64,000 nucleotides of DNA from Megamerina dolium (GCA_963854835.1 OY978530.1:12238609-12302608), one strand, 5' to 3'; shown: positions 1 to 10,261, numbered from the stretch's first letter. Made by a program: numbers and translations. Notes: a model not told the origin generated them from the letters alone.

Positions 1-153
1 AAGGAAAGAGATGAATCTTGACTTCGATAAAGGAAGCTTCTGGAGTGTTGCCACAAGAGTATAAATAAAGCCGGTGTTGACAAATCAAAATCAATCGAAT
101 CCCGAAAGGAGATTTTAAGGAGAATTAAACGTTCACAAAACAAAAACGTAACA
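1..153 (+). repeat. 3' part of a Gypsy LTR (5' LTR of the first element)
   Basis: This stretch aligns with the downstream part of the complete solo LTR at 10737-11174. They share the TATA-like GAGTATAAATA, the GTTGCC block and the terminal AAAAACGTAACA ending in CA. Relative to that LTR, a block before the last 40 bases is missing here. The LTR end at 153 is followed directly by internal gag sequence, so this is the 5' LTR of the element running to about 6.5 kb. The primer-binding site should start at 154, but I cannot assign the tRNA. The window begins inside the LTR. Confidence 0.75.
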
Positions 154-1010
154 ATTTGTGTCAAAAGTGGGATTCTGTTAAGAGGGTGAAAATTGACCAA
201 CTGAAAAAACAGTTATCAGAGATGAATCTGTCGTCTTCAGGTACAAAAGCAGCACTGCTGGAGAGGCTAATGGTATTAATGTAGAAGAACATGAGTTCTT
301 TGAAGAAGCCGAGATACACGCAGTCGTGCACGCTGTGGAAGAGAGCAAGATAGTTTCGAGTAGTCATATCAGGATATCAGGAAAACCATGATGCAACAGC
401 TACAAGAAAATGCATCTCGTCAAGAAAACGTAATTGAAAAATTCCAGAGAACAATTTACTCCAAGCTTCAAAAACATTCGGCTGAATTGCGTATGGAAAT
501 TCAAGAAGGCTCGTCTCGCCAAGAAAACGTTATTGAAAATCTACAAAAAGTAATCGAACTTAGATTTCAGGAAATTTCTGGTTCCATCAATAACAGAGTC
601 GCAGAGCTGAAAGAACACGTGGATGAGTTGGATAATAAGCTGAAGAAACATGTCGACAACTGGGAAGATAAATTCAAGAAATTAGACCACGAACTCGATC
701 AACTAAAAATAAACGTACTATTAACATCAGTGATTAAAGAATCAAGTACAACCATGCTAAAGCCACCAAATTTAATGGAACCACACCATTCAATATCTTC
801 AAGTTTCAGTTCGAGATAACAGCTTCAAAGAATCAATGGGACGATAGTGACAAAGGTGCTTATTTAATTAAAATTAATGCATCCAAAGTGTTACAGATAG
901 TTCCAGAGAAAGATCTTGGTAGCTATAAGTCACTGATGGACACACTCACACACTCTATTGCATCAAGTGGAATTAAGATCGCGAGTGCAACGGAATAATG
1001 AGAACCTTCA
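154..1010 (+). pseudogene. gag: Gypsy gag relic with SAP-like start and coiled coil
   Basis: Degenerate gag of a Ty3/Gypsy element, which would form the capsid of the virus-like particle. Three frames must be joined. Positions 187-283 give a SAP-like helix-turn-helix (VKIDQLKKQLSEMNL, then GTKAALLERL). Positions 265-360 are acidic. Positions 388-720 encode a long coiled coil with two copies of a SRQENVIE unit about 40 residues apart. From about 755 the frame changes to a typical capsid opening (KPPxFDGTTPFNIFKFQFE) followed by a WDDSDKGAYLIKI block. The frameshifts at about 265, 380 and 770 make it non-functional. SAP-like starts occur in some insect Gypsy gags, but the domain call here rests on pattern only. 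Confidence 0.7.
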
Positions 1011-1570
1011 GGAATTCGCTTCCGATATTGAGCGATTATGTCATCTAAGCGTGTCCTAGTCATGTCACCAAGGAGTACATATGCCAAAACAGTCAGTAGT
1101 GCCGTGACGTTTGAATCCGCCAGTTTGATGTGTCGACCAATACCACGGGTACGACAACTAGAAACAAAAACATCAGATCTGGTTGAAGCAGTGTGTCAGG
1201 CATTCAAGTCCGTAGTGCAGCCTGAAGCAAGAACGTGAAAATAAATTTACTGGTAAGTGCTTCATTAACGACAAACCAGGACACATGGCGCGTGACTGCC
1301 ATCTACGACGAAAGCGATCAAGATCGAATTCTTCAGGAATACAAAAGAAGGAGAATAAGGTGGACAGTAATCGCCCCACTAACACAAATCCATCGTTAAA
1401 CAAAATCGAGTCAGTTCAACGGGGAGTTCATGTTAACCCCGGATACTGGTGCATCACATTCTATAATCAAGAGCGATTCGGTAAAGGGGCCTTTAATGGG
1501 AATAAAATTGCGTACAGCAACCAGTGAGGATGCACAAATTCTGGGTAAGATAAAGAAACGAGTAACATAA
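1011..1570 (+). pseudogene. Gypsy nucleocapsid and protease relic
   Basis: Continuation of the first Gypsy element. Around 1255-1300 a degenerate CCHC knuckle is readable (KCFINDKPGHMARDC). It keeps the GH and terminal Cys, but an expected second Cys is Asn. A basic Arg/Ser/Lys stretch follows. At 1442-1456 the retroviral-type aspartic protease motif DTGAS is intact, in the frame starting near 1428 and running to about 1560. Stops and frame changes separate the two domains, so no polyprotein can be made. Confidence 0.7.
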
Positions 1571-1599
1571 ATTCAGATTTAGATTAGATTTAAATCAAC

Positions 1600-2120
1600 G
1601 GATACTATGCTATGCAAATGTCGTGTTATCATTGAACATCGGTTACAAGCGTAGTGGAATCATCAAACGAATATTGGCATGTCAACGCCAAGAGGTTTCA
1701 GCAAAATCAGAAGCGGTGATTGGGGCACAGCTGAATGTGGATGATGGGACAGGCAAGTTGTGGGTAGTGGAAACGGATAAAGAAATAACGAATAAAAACA
1801 TCGTACTTGGTAGGACGTTAGTGGAACCTAAAGAAAATGGAATGGTACCGGTGCGAATATTAAATCCAACTAATAGATCTACAGTTGTGAAGAAAGGAAT
1901 GGTGATTGGTCATTACCAGGAATTTACTGCTGTATTAAGTTGCGAAGTGTTCGTCAGCGAAGAGTGGAAGATCAGAAGCTGTGAGAGGGGAACTGAAAAC
2001 ACATATGGAAGAATAGGTAGTGCTTACCAAACAGCAAAAGGAAAAAGCCTTACACCTATTGGTGAAGTACAGTTAAATCTTTTCATAAAATGGAAAAACT
2101 GCTGGAATAACAACCACCGT
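1600..2120 (+). pseudogene. Gypsy pol, protease-RT connecting region
   Basis: An open stretch of about 170 codons starting at 1623. It contains a segment typical of the protease-RT linker of invertebrate Gypsy elements: AKSEAVIGAQLNVDD, then a WVVE block, then GRTLVEPKENGMVPVRILN and KKGMVIGHYQE. It sits between the DTGAS protease motif and the RT, as expected. After about 1990 the frame is lost, and RT sequence resumes in another frame near 2115. Confidence 0.65.
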
Positions 2121-3144
2121 GAAACATCACATTGATTCTAGACCAATTCGTGAAGCACCACGACGAGTTCCATTGACCAAAGGAGATCAATTCTTTCAGC
2201 TGATTACCGATATGCAGAAAAAATGTGTTATTCGAATCTGCGAGTCCATGGAGTTCACCAGTTGTGCTATGAAAGAAAAATAATGGAAGTACTCGATTCT
2301 GTGTGGATTACAGAAAGCTAAATAATATCACAAAAAAAAGACAGCTATCCACTTCCAAGAACCGATGACACTCTGGACACGCTATCTGGTGTGAAGTGGT
2401 TTTGAACTTTTGAACTGCAAAGTGGCTACTAGCAAGTGGAACTTGGTGAGGAGAACAAATAGAAAATAGCTTATGCAATGCGCCAGCTACTTTCGAACGT
2501 TTGATGGAACGTGTACTCAGATGACTACACTTGAAAACGTGCTTGGTGTACCTCGATGAAATTATTATGATGGGAAGAGATTTTAACGACCACCTGAAAA
2601 AGTCGAGAGATGTCTTTGAGCGCATACAATCAACAGGGCTTAAACTGACTATCAAAAAGTGTTCACTCTTCAGGCGAGAAGTTAAATATCATGGTCATAA
2701 AGTATCAGCAGAAGGGGTACATAGCGACGAGGAGAAAGTAGCAGCAGTACCAGAGTGGCCTATTCCGTCGAATCTTCATGAGTTAAGAAGCTTCCTAGGC
2801 TTATATACCGGATTTGCAAATAACATCGTCAGCAGTCTACATGAGTTAGCAAGAAAGAACAAACTATTTGTGTGGGGCGAGGAACAACAGAAAGCACAAC
2901 ATAGCTGTCACTATATCAGCATTGGCAATTTTTGGAAACGAGTTAAGACCTGATTTAAAATATGGCGTCGTAACACCAACGAGATCAACTGAATGTAACT
3001 ACACTAGCGAACAGCTGAAAAAAGACTCTGTTCAGCACCAGTATTAGTGTATCCAGTACCTGGTCAAAAGTTTGTGTTGGACACAGCTGCGAGTGGCTAT
3101 GGAATAGGTAGTGTGCTCTCCCAGATCATAGACGGGAAAGAAAA
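2115..3144 (+). pseudogene. Gypsy reverse transcriptase and start of RNase H, broken
   Basis: RT relic of the first element. Recognisable blocks are PIREAPRRVPL (about 2142), FCVDYRKLNNI (about 2300), KDSYPLPRTDDTLD, the palm (2531 onward), CSLFRREVKYHGHKVS and LRSFLGLYTGF. The active-site motif near 2550 reads YLDE instead of YLDD, and several stops and frameshifts lie in the fingers. At 2922-3012 a piece resembling the integrase C-terminal region of the same element (6238-6332) is inserted between RT and RNase H. RNase H then starts (CSAPVLVYPVPGQKFVLDT), but the motif TDAS reads TAAS, which removes a catalytic Asp. The RTE LINE interrupts the frame after about 3144. Confidence 0.8.
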
Positions 3145-5061
3145 AGTGATAGCATCTTCTTCTTCTTCTTCTTATGTGGCAATAACAACCGAATATCGAT
3201 TTAAGCCGAAAATAACATGCTTCGACAGCCATCTCTGTTCTTCGCCAGCTGGCGCCAGTTAGAAATTCCAAGCGCCGTCAGGTTCTCCAGTACTTGGTCT
3301 TTCCACCGGAGGTTTGGTCTTCCTCTTCTGCGCCGTCCTCCAGCGGGTTCCGAATATAACACCTTCTTAGCCAGAGCGTGTTCTTCCATTCGCTCGACAT
3401 GACCTAGCCAGCGCAGCCGCCGGATTTTGATGCGCTTTACTATGTCAATATCGGCATACAGCTCGTACAGCTCATGGTTGTACCTTATTCGGTACTCGCC
3501 ACCAACGCAAATAGGTCCAAAGATCTTACGTAGGACTTTTCTCTCGAAAACCCCAAGAATTCGCTCATCCTGCGAAGAAATTGTCCAGGCTTCAGCACAA
3601 TATGTTAGGACAGGCATGATGAGAGACTTGTAGAGTGTAGTTTTCGTTCTTCGAGAGAGGGCTCGACTGCTCAATTGCTTGCTCAGCCCAAAGTAACACC
3701 TGTTAGCAAGAGTTATCCTACGCATGATCTCTAAGCTGACGTCATTACTGCTGTTAATGCTGGTTCCAAGATAGACAAAGTCCCTTACTACTTCAAAAGC
3801 GTAGTTGTCAACAGTGACGTGCTGTCCAAGACGCCGGGACTCTTTGTTTGTTGACACTAGATACTTCGTCTTGCCCTCGGTCACCGTTAGACCCATCCGA
3901 CGCGACTCTCTTTCCAACTCTGAGAATGCTGCACTGACTGCTCTCGTGTTCATGCCGATTATGTCAATATCGTCGGCATACGCTAACAGCATGACACTTT
4001 TGTTGAAGATAGTGCCATTATGTCGTAGATCATCAGCTCGTATTATTTTCTCCATAATAAGATTGAAGAAGTCGCACGATAACGAATCACCTTGTCTGAA
4101 ACCCCGTTCGGTATTAAACGGTGCGGAGAGGTCCTTCCCAATTTTCACTGCACAACGGGAGTTATGCAGTGTCATTCTACAAAGTCGAATGAGCTTTGCA
4201 GGAATACCGAACTCAGACATTGTTGCGTAGAGGTAATCCCTTACCGGACTGTCGAAAGCGGCTTTATAATCAACAAATAGGTGGTGTGTGTCGATCTGTT
4301 TTTCTTGGGTCTTCTCCAGGATTTGGCGCAGTGTGAAAATCTGGTCGATGGTGGATTTACCAGGTCTGAAGCCACACTGATACGGTCCAATCAGGTTGCT
4401 GAGCATAGGCTTCAACCTTTCACACAGTACGCTCGATAGAACCTTGTATGCGATGCTCAGGAGACTTATTCCACGGTAGTTGGCGCAAATTGTGGGGTCT
4501 CCTTTTTTATGTACAGGACAGAGACATATTCTGCTTATGAGCTGGTGCATGCGGGTGAGCAGCTCATCGCCTCCGGTCTTAAACAACTCGGCAGGCAGGC
4601 CATCAGCACCTGCAGCTTTGTTGTTCTTCAGCCTTAAAATGGCAGTTTCAACCTCGTCATAGTCGGGTGGTGGAATATCAACACCATCATCTGTAATTGG
4701 GGTTATCGGGCAAACTCCTCCACTGGCGGAATTGTTCGTAGCATCGCCATTTAGTAACGAGGAGAAGTGTTCCCTCCATAGGCTCAGTACACTCTGGACA
4801 TCCGTAACTAGATTCCCATTTCCATCACGACAAGAAGAGGCTCCGGGATTTAAACCTCCACTCAGGCGCTTGATCTTTTCAAAGAATTTTCGAGTCTCAT
4901 TCTTGTCGGTACACATCTCTATCTCCTCACACTCGCGTCTTTCCAACTCCCTCTTCTTGCGCCTGAAAAGACGTCTCTCTGCACTCCTTTTCTCTCTATA
5001 CCGCTCCTTAACAGCTCGCGTTGCGCCTGCACGCAAGGTTTTTCTGTAGGCGGCGTCTTTC
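3145..5061 (-). mobile_element. RTE-clade LINE copy 1, 5'-truncated
   Basis: Non-LTR retrotransposon inserted antisense in the RNase H of the Gypsy element. Its 3' end abuts a short trinucleotide tail (TTC)n at 3158-3173, fitting RTE elements, which end in short tandem repeats rather than poly(A). Its 5' end breaks off at about 5061, where similarity to the longer copy at 54.2-57.3 kb stops. It therefore lacks the endonuclease, as expected from incomplete target-primed reverse transcription. A convincing target-site duplication was not found; only GCAT is shared by the two flanks. Confidence 0.85.
3201..5036 (-). CDS. RTE LINE ORF2 fragment: reverse transcriptase, endonuclease missing
   Basis: An uninterrupted 611-codon frame. 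It begins in the linker between endonuclease and RT (Arg/Glu-rich), then the RT fingers (AAGADGLPAELFK), CPVHKKGDPTICANYRGISLL, GFRPGKSTIDQIF, FVDYKAAFDSP, GFRQGDSLSC and the intact catalytic YADD (MLLAYADDIDIIG). The C-terminal domain has the RIRRLRWLGHVERMEE block common to this clade, then a GRRRRGRPNLRW basic stretch. Compared with the second copy it lacks about 13 residues before CPVHKKGD (a deletion of about 39 bp near 4525). That removes part of the thumb/finger region and probably activity. The annotated Met is only the first one; the true start was upstream in the lost endonuclease part. Confidence 0.85.
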   Translation of the reverse strand: MRAGATRAVKERYREKRSAERRLFRRKKRELERRECEEIEMCTDKNETRKFFEKIKRLSGGLNPGASSCRDGNGNLVTDVQSVLSLWREHFSSLLNGDATNNSASGGVCPITPITDDGVDIPPPDYDEVETAILRLKNNKAAGADGLPAELFKTGGDELLTRMHQLISRICLCPVHKKGDPTICANYRGISLLSIAYKVLSSVLCERLKPMLSNLIGPYQCGFRPGKSTIDQIFTLRQILEKTQEKQIDTHHLFVDYKAAFDSPVRDYLYATMSEFGIPAKLIRLCRMTLHNSRCAVKIGKDLSAPFNTERGFRQGDSLSCDFFNLIMEKIIRADDLRHNGTIFNKSVMLLAYADDIDIIGMNTRAVSAAFSELERESRRMGLTVTEGKTKYLVSTNKESRRLGQHVTVDNYAFEVVRDFVYLGTSINSSNDVSLEIMRRITLANRCYFGLSKQLSSRALSRRTKTTLYKSLIMPVLTYCAEAWTISSQDERILGVFERKVLRKIFGPICVGGEYRIRYNHELYELYADIDIVKRIKIRRLRWLGHVERMEEHALAKKVLYSEPAGGRRRRGRPNLRWKDQVLENLTALGISNWRQLAKNRDGCRSMLFSA

Positions 5062-6500
5062 TACATACTGGCATACTACAGTAAAATCCAATCAAAGCCA
5101 GAGAGAAGGTACTGTGTCACTCGAAGAGAGTTGATCGTAATACTGGAATGTGTAATGTACTTCCATAAATACTTTTACGGTCAGTCATTTCATCTATGAA
5201 CTGATCACGCAGCGCTAAGGTGGTTAGTACAATTTAAAAATTCTGAAGAACAATTGGCGCGGAATGTAAACATTGCTCTCGAGTGGAAAGCAAGAAGCAC
5301 ATTGTCGACATACGACTTACGGGTATCTTGCGGGAGGAGTAATGGACCACCAAACGACTGTAAGAAGATCAGTGGGACGACTCAGATCTCGTAAAGATTA
5401 TGGAATGCAAGGAGCAGGGCGTACGTCCAGATTGGCAAGAAATGGCTAATGAGAGTCCAATAGCAAAGGCGTACTGGGCGCAGTGGCAAAGCCTGCACTT
5501 AGAGACGGATGTTTATTCCGAGCATGGGAAAGTGTAGATTGAAAAATCACTAATGATCTTCTGGTGGTACCCAAGGCAAGAATAAATGAAGTGATAGCTG
5601 AGTATCACAATGCTTCCAGTGGAGGGCATTTGGGCATAACCAAAACCGTTGAGAAAGTAAAGAAACGATTTTATTGGGTTGGATGTCATGACCATGTCGC
5701 TGATTGGATTCAGAAGTGTAAGTAATGTGCAATAGCCAAAGGTCCCAATAAGAAAAGTCGAGGTAAGATGCACCAATACACGGTGGGTGCTCCATTTGAG
5801 CGAATTGCTATGGACATAGCTGGGCCATTTCCAATAAGCAAAGCAGGGAACAAGTATGTTCTAGTGGTTATAGATTACTTCAGTAAATGGCCTGAAGTAT
5901 ACCCCATTCCAAATCAATAAGCTAGTACAGTTGCGGATGTATTCGTCAACCAATGGATTACTCGTTTTAGTGTACCGATGAAATTACACTCAGACCAAGG
6001 TCGACATTTCGAATCAGTTGTATTCCAAGAGATGTGCCGTATGTTGGGTATATACAAAACTCGTACAACACCTTTGCATTTACAATCTGATGGCATGGTA
6101 GAACGATTTAACCGTACCTTGGAGGAATATTAGAGAAAAGTCGTAGGTAAATACCAAACAGACTGGGATGTACATATACCAATGTTCCTCATGGCATATC
6201 GATGCGTACAACATGATACGACGGCTACTACACCGGCAAAGGCAATTTTTGGAAACTAGTTAAGACTGCCAGCTGATTTAAAATTTGGAGTAGTAACACC
6301 AAAGAGATCAACCGAAGGTAACTACACTAACGAAACGCGGGAACAGTTGGATGAAGTACATCAGTTCATCAGAGAGCGGTAGCAGAAGCGATAGGATGAG
6401 AGCCATATACGACTTGAAAGCAAATTCAAAAGGATTCTATGAAGAAGAGCTTGTAATTCTTCATAATCCACAACGCAAGAAAGGCCTGTCTTTGTAAAGA
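5062..6500 (+). pseudogene. Gypsy RNase H end and integrase, broken
   Basis: Continuation of the first Gypsy element after the LINE. RNase H resumes with KPEKRYCVTRREL (about 5095) and TDHAALRWLVQF (about 5195). Integrase follows: the HHCC finger region (HNASSGGHLGITK at about 5605; CxxC degraded by a stop near 5724), then the catalytic core. Core landmarks are FERIAMDIAGPFP with the first Asp, HSDQGRHFES with the second, and DGMVERFNRTLEEY with the Glu. The C-terminal part ends near 6500 with LVILHNPQRKKGLS. In-frame stops at about 5724, 5919, 6132 and 6256 show decay. No 3' LTR is recognisable downstream. Confidence 0.8.
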
Positions 6501-6763
6501 AAAAATACATAAAATTTCGTCCCCACTAAAAAATATATGTTGCCTCCTTTTGTCTTCCTTGATCTTTTATTGATTTCTTTTTTGTTTCTTTACACTTTAC
6601 AAAGACTTATGCAGCGAACGTGCGACCCAACACCACCAAAGCCGAAACTAATTCAAACTTTCTTACAATATAAAAGCAATTCGAAAATACTGGTGGTACA
6701 TGCACCGTTTTTTTTGTTCATTTTATAGAAGAATGCATAAAAAAAATGTGTGCGTGTAATACC
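6501..6763. other. Unassigned AT-rich spacer
   Basis: Sequence between the decayed integrase and the MITE. It is T-rich, with short open frames but no domain, terminal repeat or RNA signal that I recognise. It may be the rest of the 3' untranslated part of the Gypsy element. Confidence 0.4.
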
Positions 6764-7276
6764 CTAGACAGACGGCAGCCTAATTCCGGATTACCGGCGC
6801 ACTTAATCCGAATAATCCTGACAGACGGCAGTATTGCGGATTAACTAAACGGCTGATTGCTGTTTTATTAGGTCTGTCCACTTACATTACTATCAGTATC
6901 AATTTCTGTCATCTATCACTCTCGATATGAGAAAATCTACAAGAAGTACGTGAACTGAAAACTATCAGAAACTTGTAAATTGACATTCACCGTTCGTAAT
7001 TGACAGCTGGATTTATTTGTTCGCCAACACTTTTCATGTTGAAAATTGTTAACAGTTGTTGAAAGTTTTTTGTTAGCGAACACACCTAAAGGTTTGTAAA
7101 ATGGATGGAGAAAAATTCACAATAGACAATTTTCAGCAGTGTTGCCATCGCAAATTGCCCTAATCCTCTTTTATTTTGAGAATTAACTCATAGAGTTTAT
7201 GAGGATTAGCTGCAGTTAATGCCCGAGTTAATTCGAATTAACTCGATAATCCGGAATTAGGCTGCCGTCTGTCTAG
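6764..7276. mobile_element. MITE with long terminal inverted repeats
   Basis: A unit of about 513 bp. Its ends are inverted copies: CTAGACAGACGGCAGCC at 6764 and GGCTGCCGTCTGTCTAG ending at 7276, continuing through CTAATTCCGGATTA for about 30 matching bases. The match extends outward for about six more bases (TAATA[C/G]C), which could belong to the terminal repeat. A second, shorter copy of the GACAGACGGCAG motif lies inside at about 6833. An ATG near 7101 opens a frame of about 20 codons, possibly the start of a lost transposase. No transposase domain is present, so it is non-autonomous. The superfamily cannot be assigned, and a target duplication is not clear. Confidence 0.8.
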
Positions 7277-7289
7277 GCTATTAGTGCCT

Positions 7290-8000
7290 TATAGTTTTTC
7301 ACGAAACCTTCATTTCTTCGTAATCTTCTCTTTTTGTATTTAATTTGTCTATTAATTTCCTTTTACATAGTTCCATGTTTTGTTTAACTAGTTTTTTGTC
7401 TATTTTTCCGTTTTGTACATCAATAGGAGTGCTTTTAATAGTTCAGTAATATCTATTGTTATAGTTTATAATAGCTTTTTGTATGATTTTATTAATTGGT
7501 CGATTTTTATTCGAATGGTATATCATCCTGAATTTTTCTGCAATTGTATTGTGCATTCGGTTTACATCTGCGTTACCAGTATGACGTCTGCGTTATCAGT
7601 ATTATTTAATACGTATTGTTTTGAATTCATTATCAGCTATTATTTTTGCTGGTTTTCCTATCTTTGAAAAATGATTTTCTAACTGTTCGATAATCGTCAC
7701 GTGGTTTCTATCATTCAAAGAATATGATTAGAGAATTTATCTATTATTGTTAAAAATTGAAACTTTTTCATTATGTATGTGTCTATATGTATTATTTCAT
7801 TTATATCTGACGGTGTTTCAGTGTAATTGAATTTCAGTTTAATGGGGTTCCGGTCATGCTTAACCTCTTTGCATATGTCACATTGATTGATTACCATTTG
7901 CACTAATTCCATTAAGTTTGTTTAATAAATTTTATTTCTTATATGATTATAGATTTCTTGAATGCCCGAATGCATACTTTCTTTGATATCGTAACGTGAT
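7290..8000 (-). pseudogene. Errantivirus-type integrase relic
   Basis: Antisense integrase of a Gypsy/errantivirus-like element. The zinc-finger CxxC (CDICKEVKHDRNP) is at about 7850-7890 and is preceded by the His part (MHSGIQEIYNHI, about 7935-7970) across one stop. The core begins with HIDTYIMKKFQFL and TIIDKFS, then after a frame change IIADNEF (second Asp). The expected Glu of the DVER-type motif reads Asn (NADVNRMHNTIAEK), so the catalytic triad looks lost. The rest decays through frameshifts and ends at the MITE boundary. Confidence 0.7.
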
Positions 8001-8392
8001 ATCTGCTTCAATGCTTCAATTTCGGTTTCGATATTTTGTGCTCTAAGTGTGCATGTAATAAATTTGAATTGTCTGTCGTTAGAAAACATTTCTTTTAATT
8101 TGTGTTGAACTACGTTGTAATCTGGGTCACATAACTCCAAATATATTCCTATATTTCCCTTCGTAATGTATTTTCGAAATATTTCGCCCATTCTATCAAA
8201 GTCGCATACTGCTATAAAGATAATTCTTTTTCCATGTAACATTTTTAATTCCTCTACTTTGTTGTTTGTTAAAATTATCTGTGTTTTGTATTTATTTACT
8301 ATTTCTTTCTTAATGCAAATATGGTCATGTAGATCTTCTTCAGCTGAATTGATTGTTGCTAGAGTTTCAATATCTTCTAAATTGTCTAACAT
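7922..8392 (-). pseudogene. Errantivirus-type pol linker between RNase H and integrase
   Basis: An open frame of 156 codons on the minus strand between the RNase H frame (8395-8904) and the integrase. It begins with an acidic stretch (NLEDIETLATINSAEEDLHD) and ends with the His half of the integrase zinc finger (HSGIQEIYNHIRNKIY). Position and ends match the linker of insect errantivirus pol proteins. One stop separates it from the RNase H frame. Confidence 0.6.
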
Positions 8393-8394
8393 TT

Positions 8395-8904
8395 CTAAAC
8401 TTGATCTGATATCTTCTGAATTTTGCAGGAAAAAAATTCTTTAACATCTTTATCTTCGTCCTTTTCTTGATTGACGTTGGAATTGTTCTCTATTCTGCAT
8501 AGGAAATCTGCTACTTGATTTTCCTTCCCTTCTAAATATTCTATATTAATGTCATATTTATCCAATTTTAATAGAAATCTTTTATGTCTCAGTGAAATAT
8601 CCTTCCCTTTGTATTTTGAATGCAAAAATTTTATAGGTTGGTGATCGGTGAAAATTGTGAATTTTCTTCCATAAAGGTAGAGTCTTAAATAGTTTACGCT
8701 CCATAAAATAGCTAAAAATTCTTTATCTTTCGCGGAGTAATTTTTCTCATGATTATTTAGTGTTCTTGAGATAAAACATACTGGGTGTCTTTCTTGGGAG
8801 AGCACTGCTCCAATTGCATAGTTTGATGCGTTTGTAGTTAATGTGAATGGCTTGTCAAAGTTCAAGTATCTCAATATTGGATGAGAGCTAATTAATGCTT
8901 TCAA
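8395..8904 (-). pseudogene. Errantivirus-type RNase H domain
   Basis: An open frame of 169 codons encoding most of a Gypsy-type RNase H. Landmarks are FTLTTNASNYAIGAVLSQ (the usual TDAS reads TNAS, losing one catalytic Asp), RTLNNHEKNYSAKDKEFLAILW, FTIFTDHQPIKFL with the TDH motif, and the downstream KLDKYDINIEYLEGKENQVADFL block. It lies between the RT (upstream, higher coordinates) and the integrase linker. No DNA source other than an old LTR element is needed. Confidence 0.8.
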
Positions 8905-9690
8905 CTTTTCGAATGCTTCTATATAGCTTGGATCTTTTACGTTTATTTTTACATTTTTCTATAAATACTTTGTAATGGGTTGGGCTAGTTTTGCGTAATC
9001 CTTTATAAATTTACGGTAGTACCCTGTTATCCCTAAAAATATTTTTATTTGTTTCTCTGTTTTAGGTAGTGGTAATGTTTCTATTGCTTTTATTTTATCA
9101 GGGTTTGGTTTGAATCCATTTTCTGTCAAAATGTGTCCTAAAAATTCTGTCTCTTTTTTCATGAAATTACATTTATCGATTTGAATCTTGAGGTTAGCTT
9201 GTTCTAATGTTCTGAAGATGTATGCTATTGTATTTAAGTAATGCTTTGGGATGTACTAAAAATCAAAATGTCGTCTAGATAAACTACACATGTTTTATTA
9301 ATAAAGTCCCGTAGTTTTTCGTTTATTAAACGTTGCAATGTTGCGGGTGCATTTTTTAACCCGAATGGCATTCTAATAAATTCGTACAGCGAATGCAGTG
9401 TAGTGAATTCCGTTTTTTCTCTATCTTGCTCCTTAATTAAGATTTGGTGATACCCTTAAGCTAGGTATATGGTTGTGAAATACTGCGCTTTACCTAATAA
9501 TAGGTCCTACACTTAATTATGATTTCTTGTTCTTCGATTTTTTAAATTTGTTTTCGTACTTCTGCTTCATGCTGCGGAGGGTATCTGTATAATTTACTGT
9601 TTATTTGTTTGTCCGTTGTTGTTCTGATTTCGTGTAAGATTTTCGTCGTATTTGTTAATTGGTCTCCTTCTTTAAAAGACAAGTTCTAAG
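8905..9690 (-). pseudogene. Errantivirus-type reverse transcriptase relic
   Basis: RT on the minus strand, read in several frames. The N-terminal block SKLYRYPPQHEAEVRKQI is near 9555-9605, then [16 protein letters not shown] near 9330-9380. The catalytic motif YLDD is intact near 9270-9285, in the context [12 protein letters not shown]. After a frameshift the connection domain follows (DKCNFMKKETEFLGHILTENGF to GITGYYRKFIKDYAKLAQP, 8959-9180). Stops near 8958, 9240, 9460 and 9540 make it non-functional. Gag and protease are absent upstream, where a solo LTR lies instead. Confidence 0.75.
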
Positions 9691-9791
9691 ATCCTTTCAA
9701 CAAGATCAATTTTTACTACTTACAACTGACAATATCGTGAGATGCTGACTTTATATGGGTAGGGTTATTGACGTTATACGTAATTCGCACG

Positions 9792-10257
9792 AGTTAATTA
9801 TTTACTAACACTTTTCTTAAAAATAAAAATTCCACAAATACTATTTGTGTCCATTCTTTATTCGTTCCAAATTCAAACTCAATACATTTCTTACATTTAT
9901 TGCTATTTATACTACCGAGTACATGCATAATGTTTTGATGCATATTGTTTGTTACATATTTGATAAAGATGTTCATTAAATACTTGATAAAGATGTTTTG
10001 CTCATTACATATTTGATAAAAATGTTTTGTTCATTAAATACTTGATAAAGTTGTTTTATTCGTTAAATACTTGATAAAGTTGTTTTGTTCGTAAAATACT
10101 TGATAAAGATGTTTTTATGCTTAACTGAGATATGATAAAGATGTTTTTATGCCTAATATTCCTAAACTATACTTATATGTAACTGAGATAAAGAAGACAT
10201 TCTAAACTATACTTATATGTAACTATGTAACTTAGATAAGGAATACATTCCTTAACT
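9792..10257 (-). repeat. Solo LTR of an errantivirus-like element
   Basis: A 466-bp unit starting AGTTAA and ending TTAACT, flanked on both sides by CACG (9788-9791 and 10258-10261). The site reads CGCACG. Errantiviruses of the gypsy type are known to make 4-bp duplications at alternating pyrimidine-purine targets, which fits. On the minus strand a polyadenylation signal (AATAAA) lies about 70 bases before the end, so the LTR is read right to left like the pol relic next to it. Because both sides carry the duplication, this is a solo LTR and not the 5' LTR of that relic. Confidence 0.75.
9950..10155. repeat. About 36-bp tandem repeat inside the solo LTR
   Basis: Five to six imperfect copies of a unit of about 36 bp. 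Each contains TACTTGATAAAGATGTTTT (with small variants) and a TTCATTAAA or TTCGTTAAA spacer. The copies diverge by a few bases each, and the last ones are shortened. It may be an enhancer-like U3 repeat of the LTR. It lies fully within the 466-bp LTR. Confidence 0.7.
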
Positions 10258-10261
10258 CACG

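Noticed and set aside
3805..4280. Plus-strand open frames across the RTE elements (also 54848-55323, 56433-56985)
   Set aside because: They are antisense shadows of the LINE protein, repeated in both copies only because the LINE sequence is.
7413..7667. An 84-codon plus-strand hydrophobic frame
   Set aside because: It is the antisense of the errantivirus-type integrase relic.
9950..10155. CRISPR-like repeat array
   Set aside because: Repeats are adjacent, imperfect, lack unique spacers, and lie in a eukaryotic LTR.
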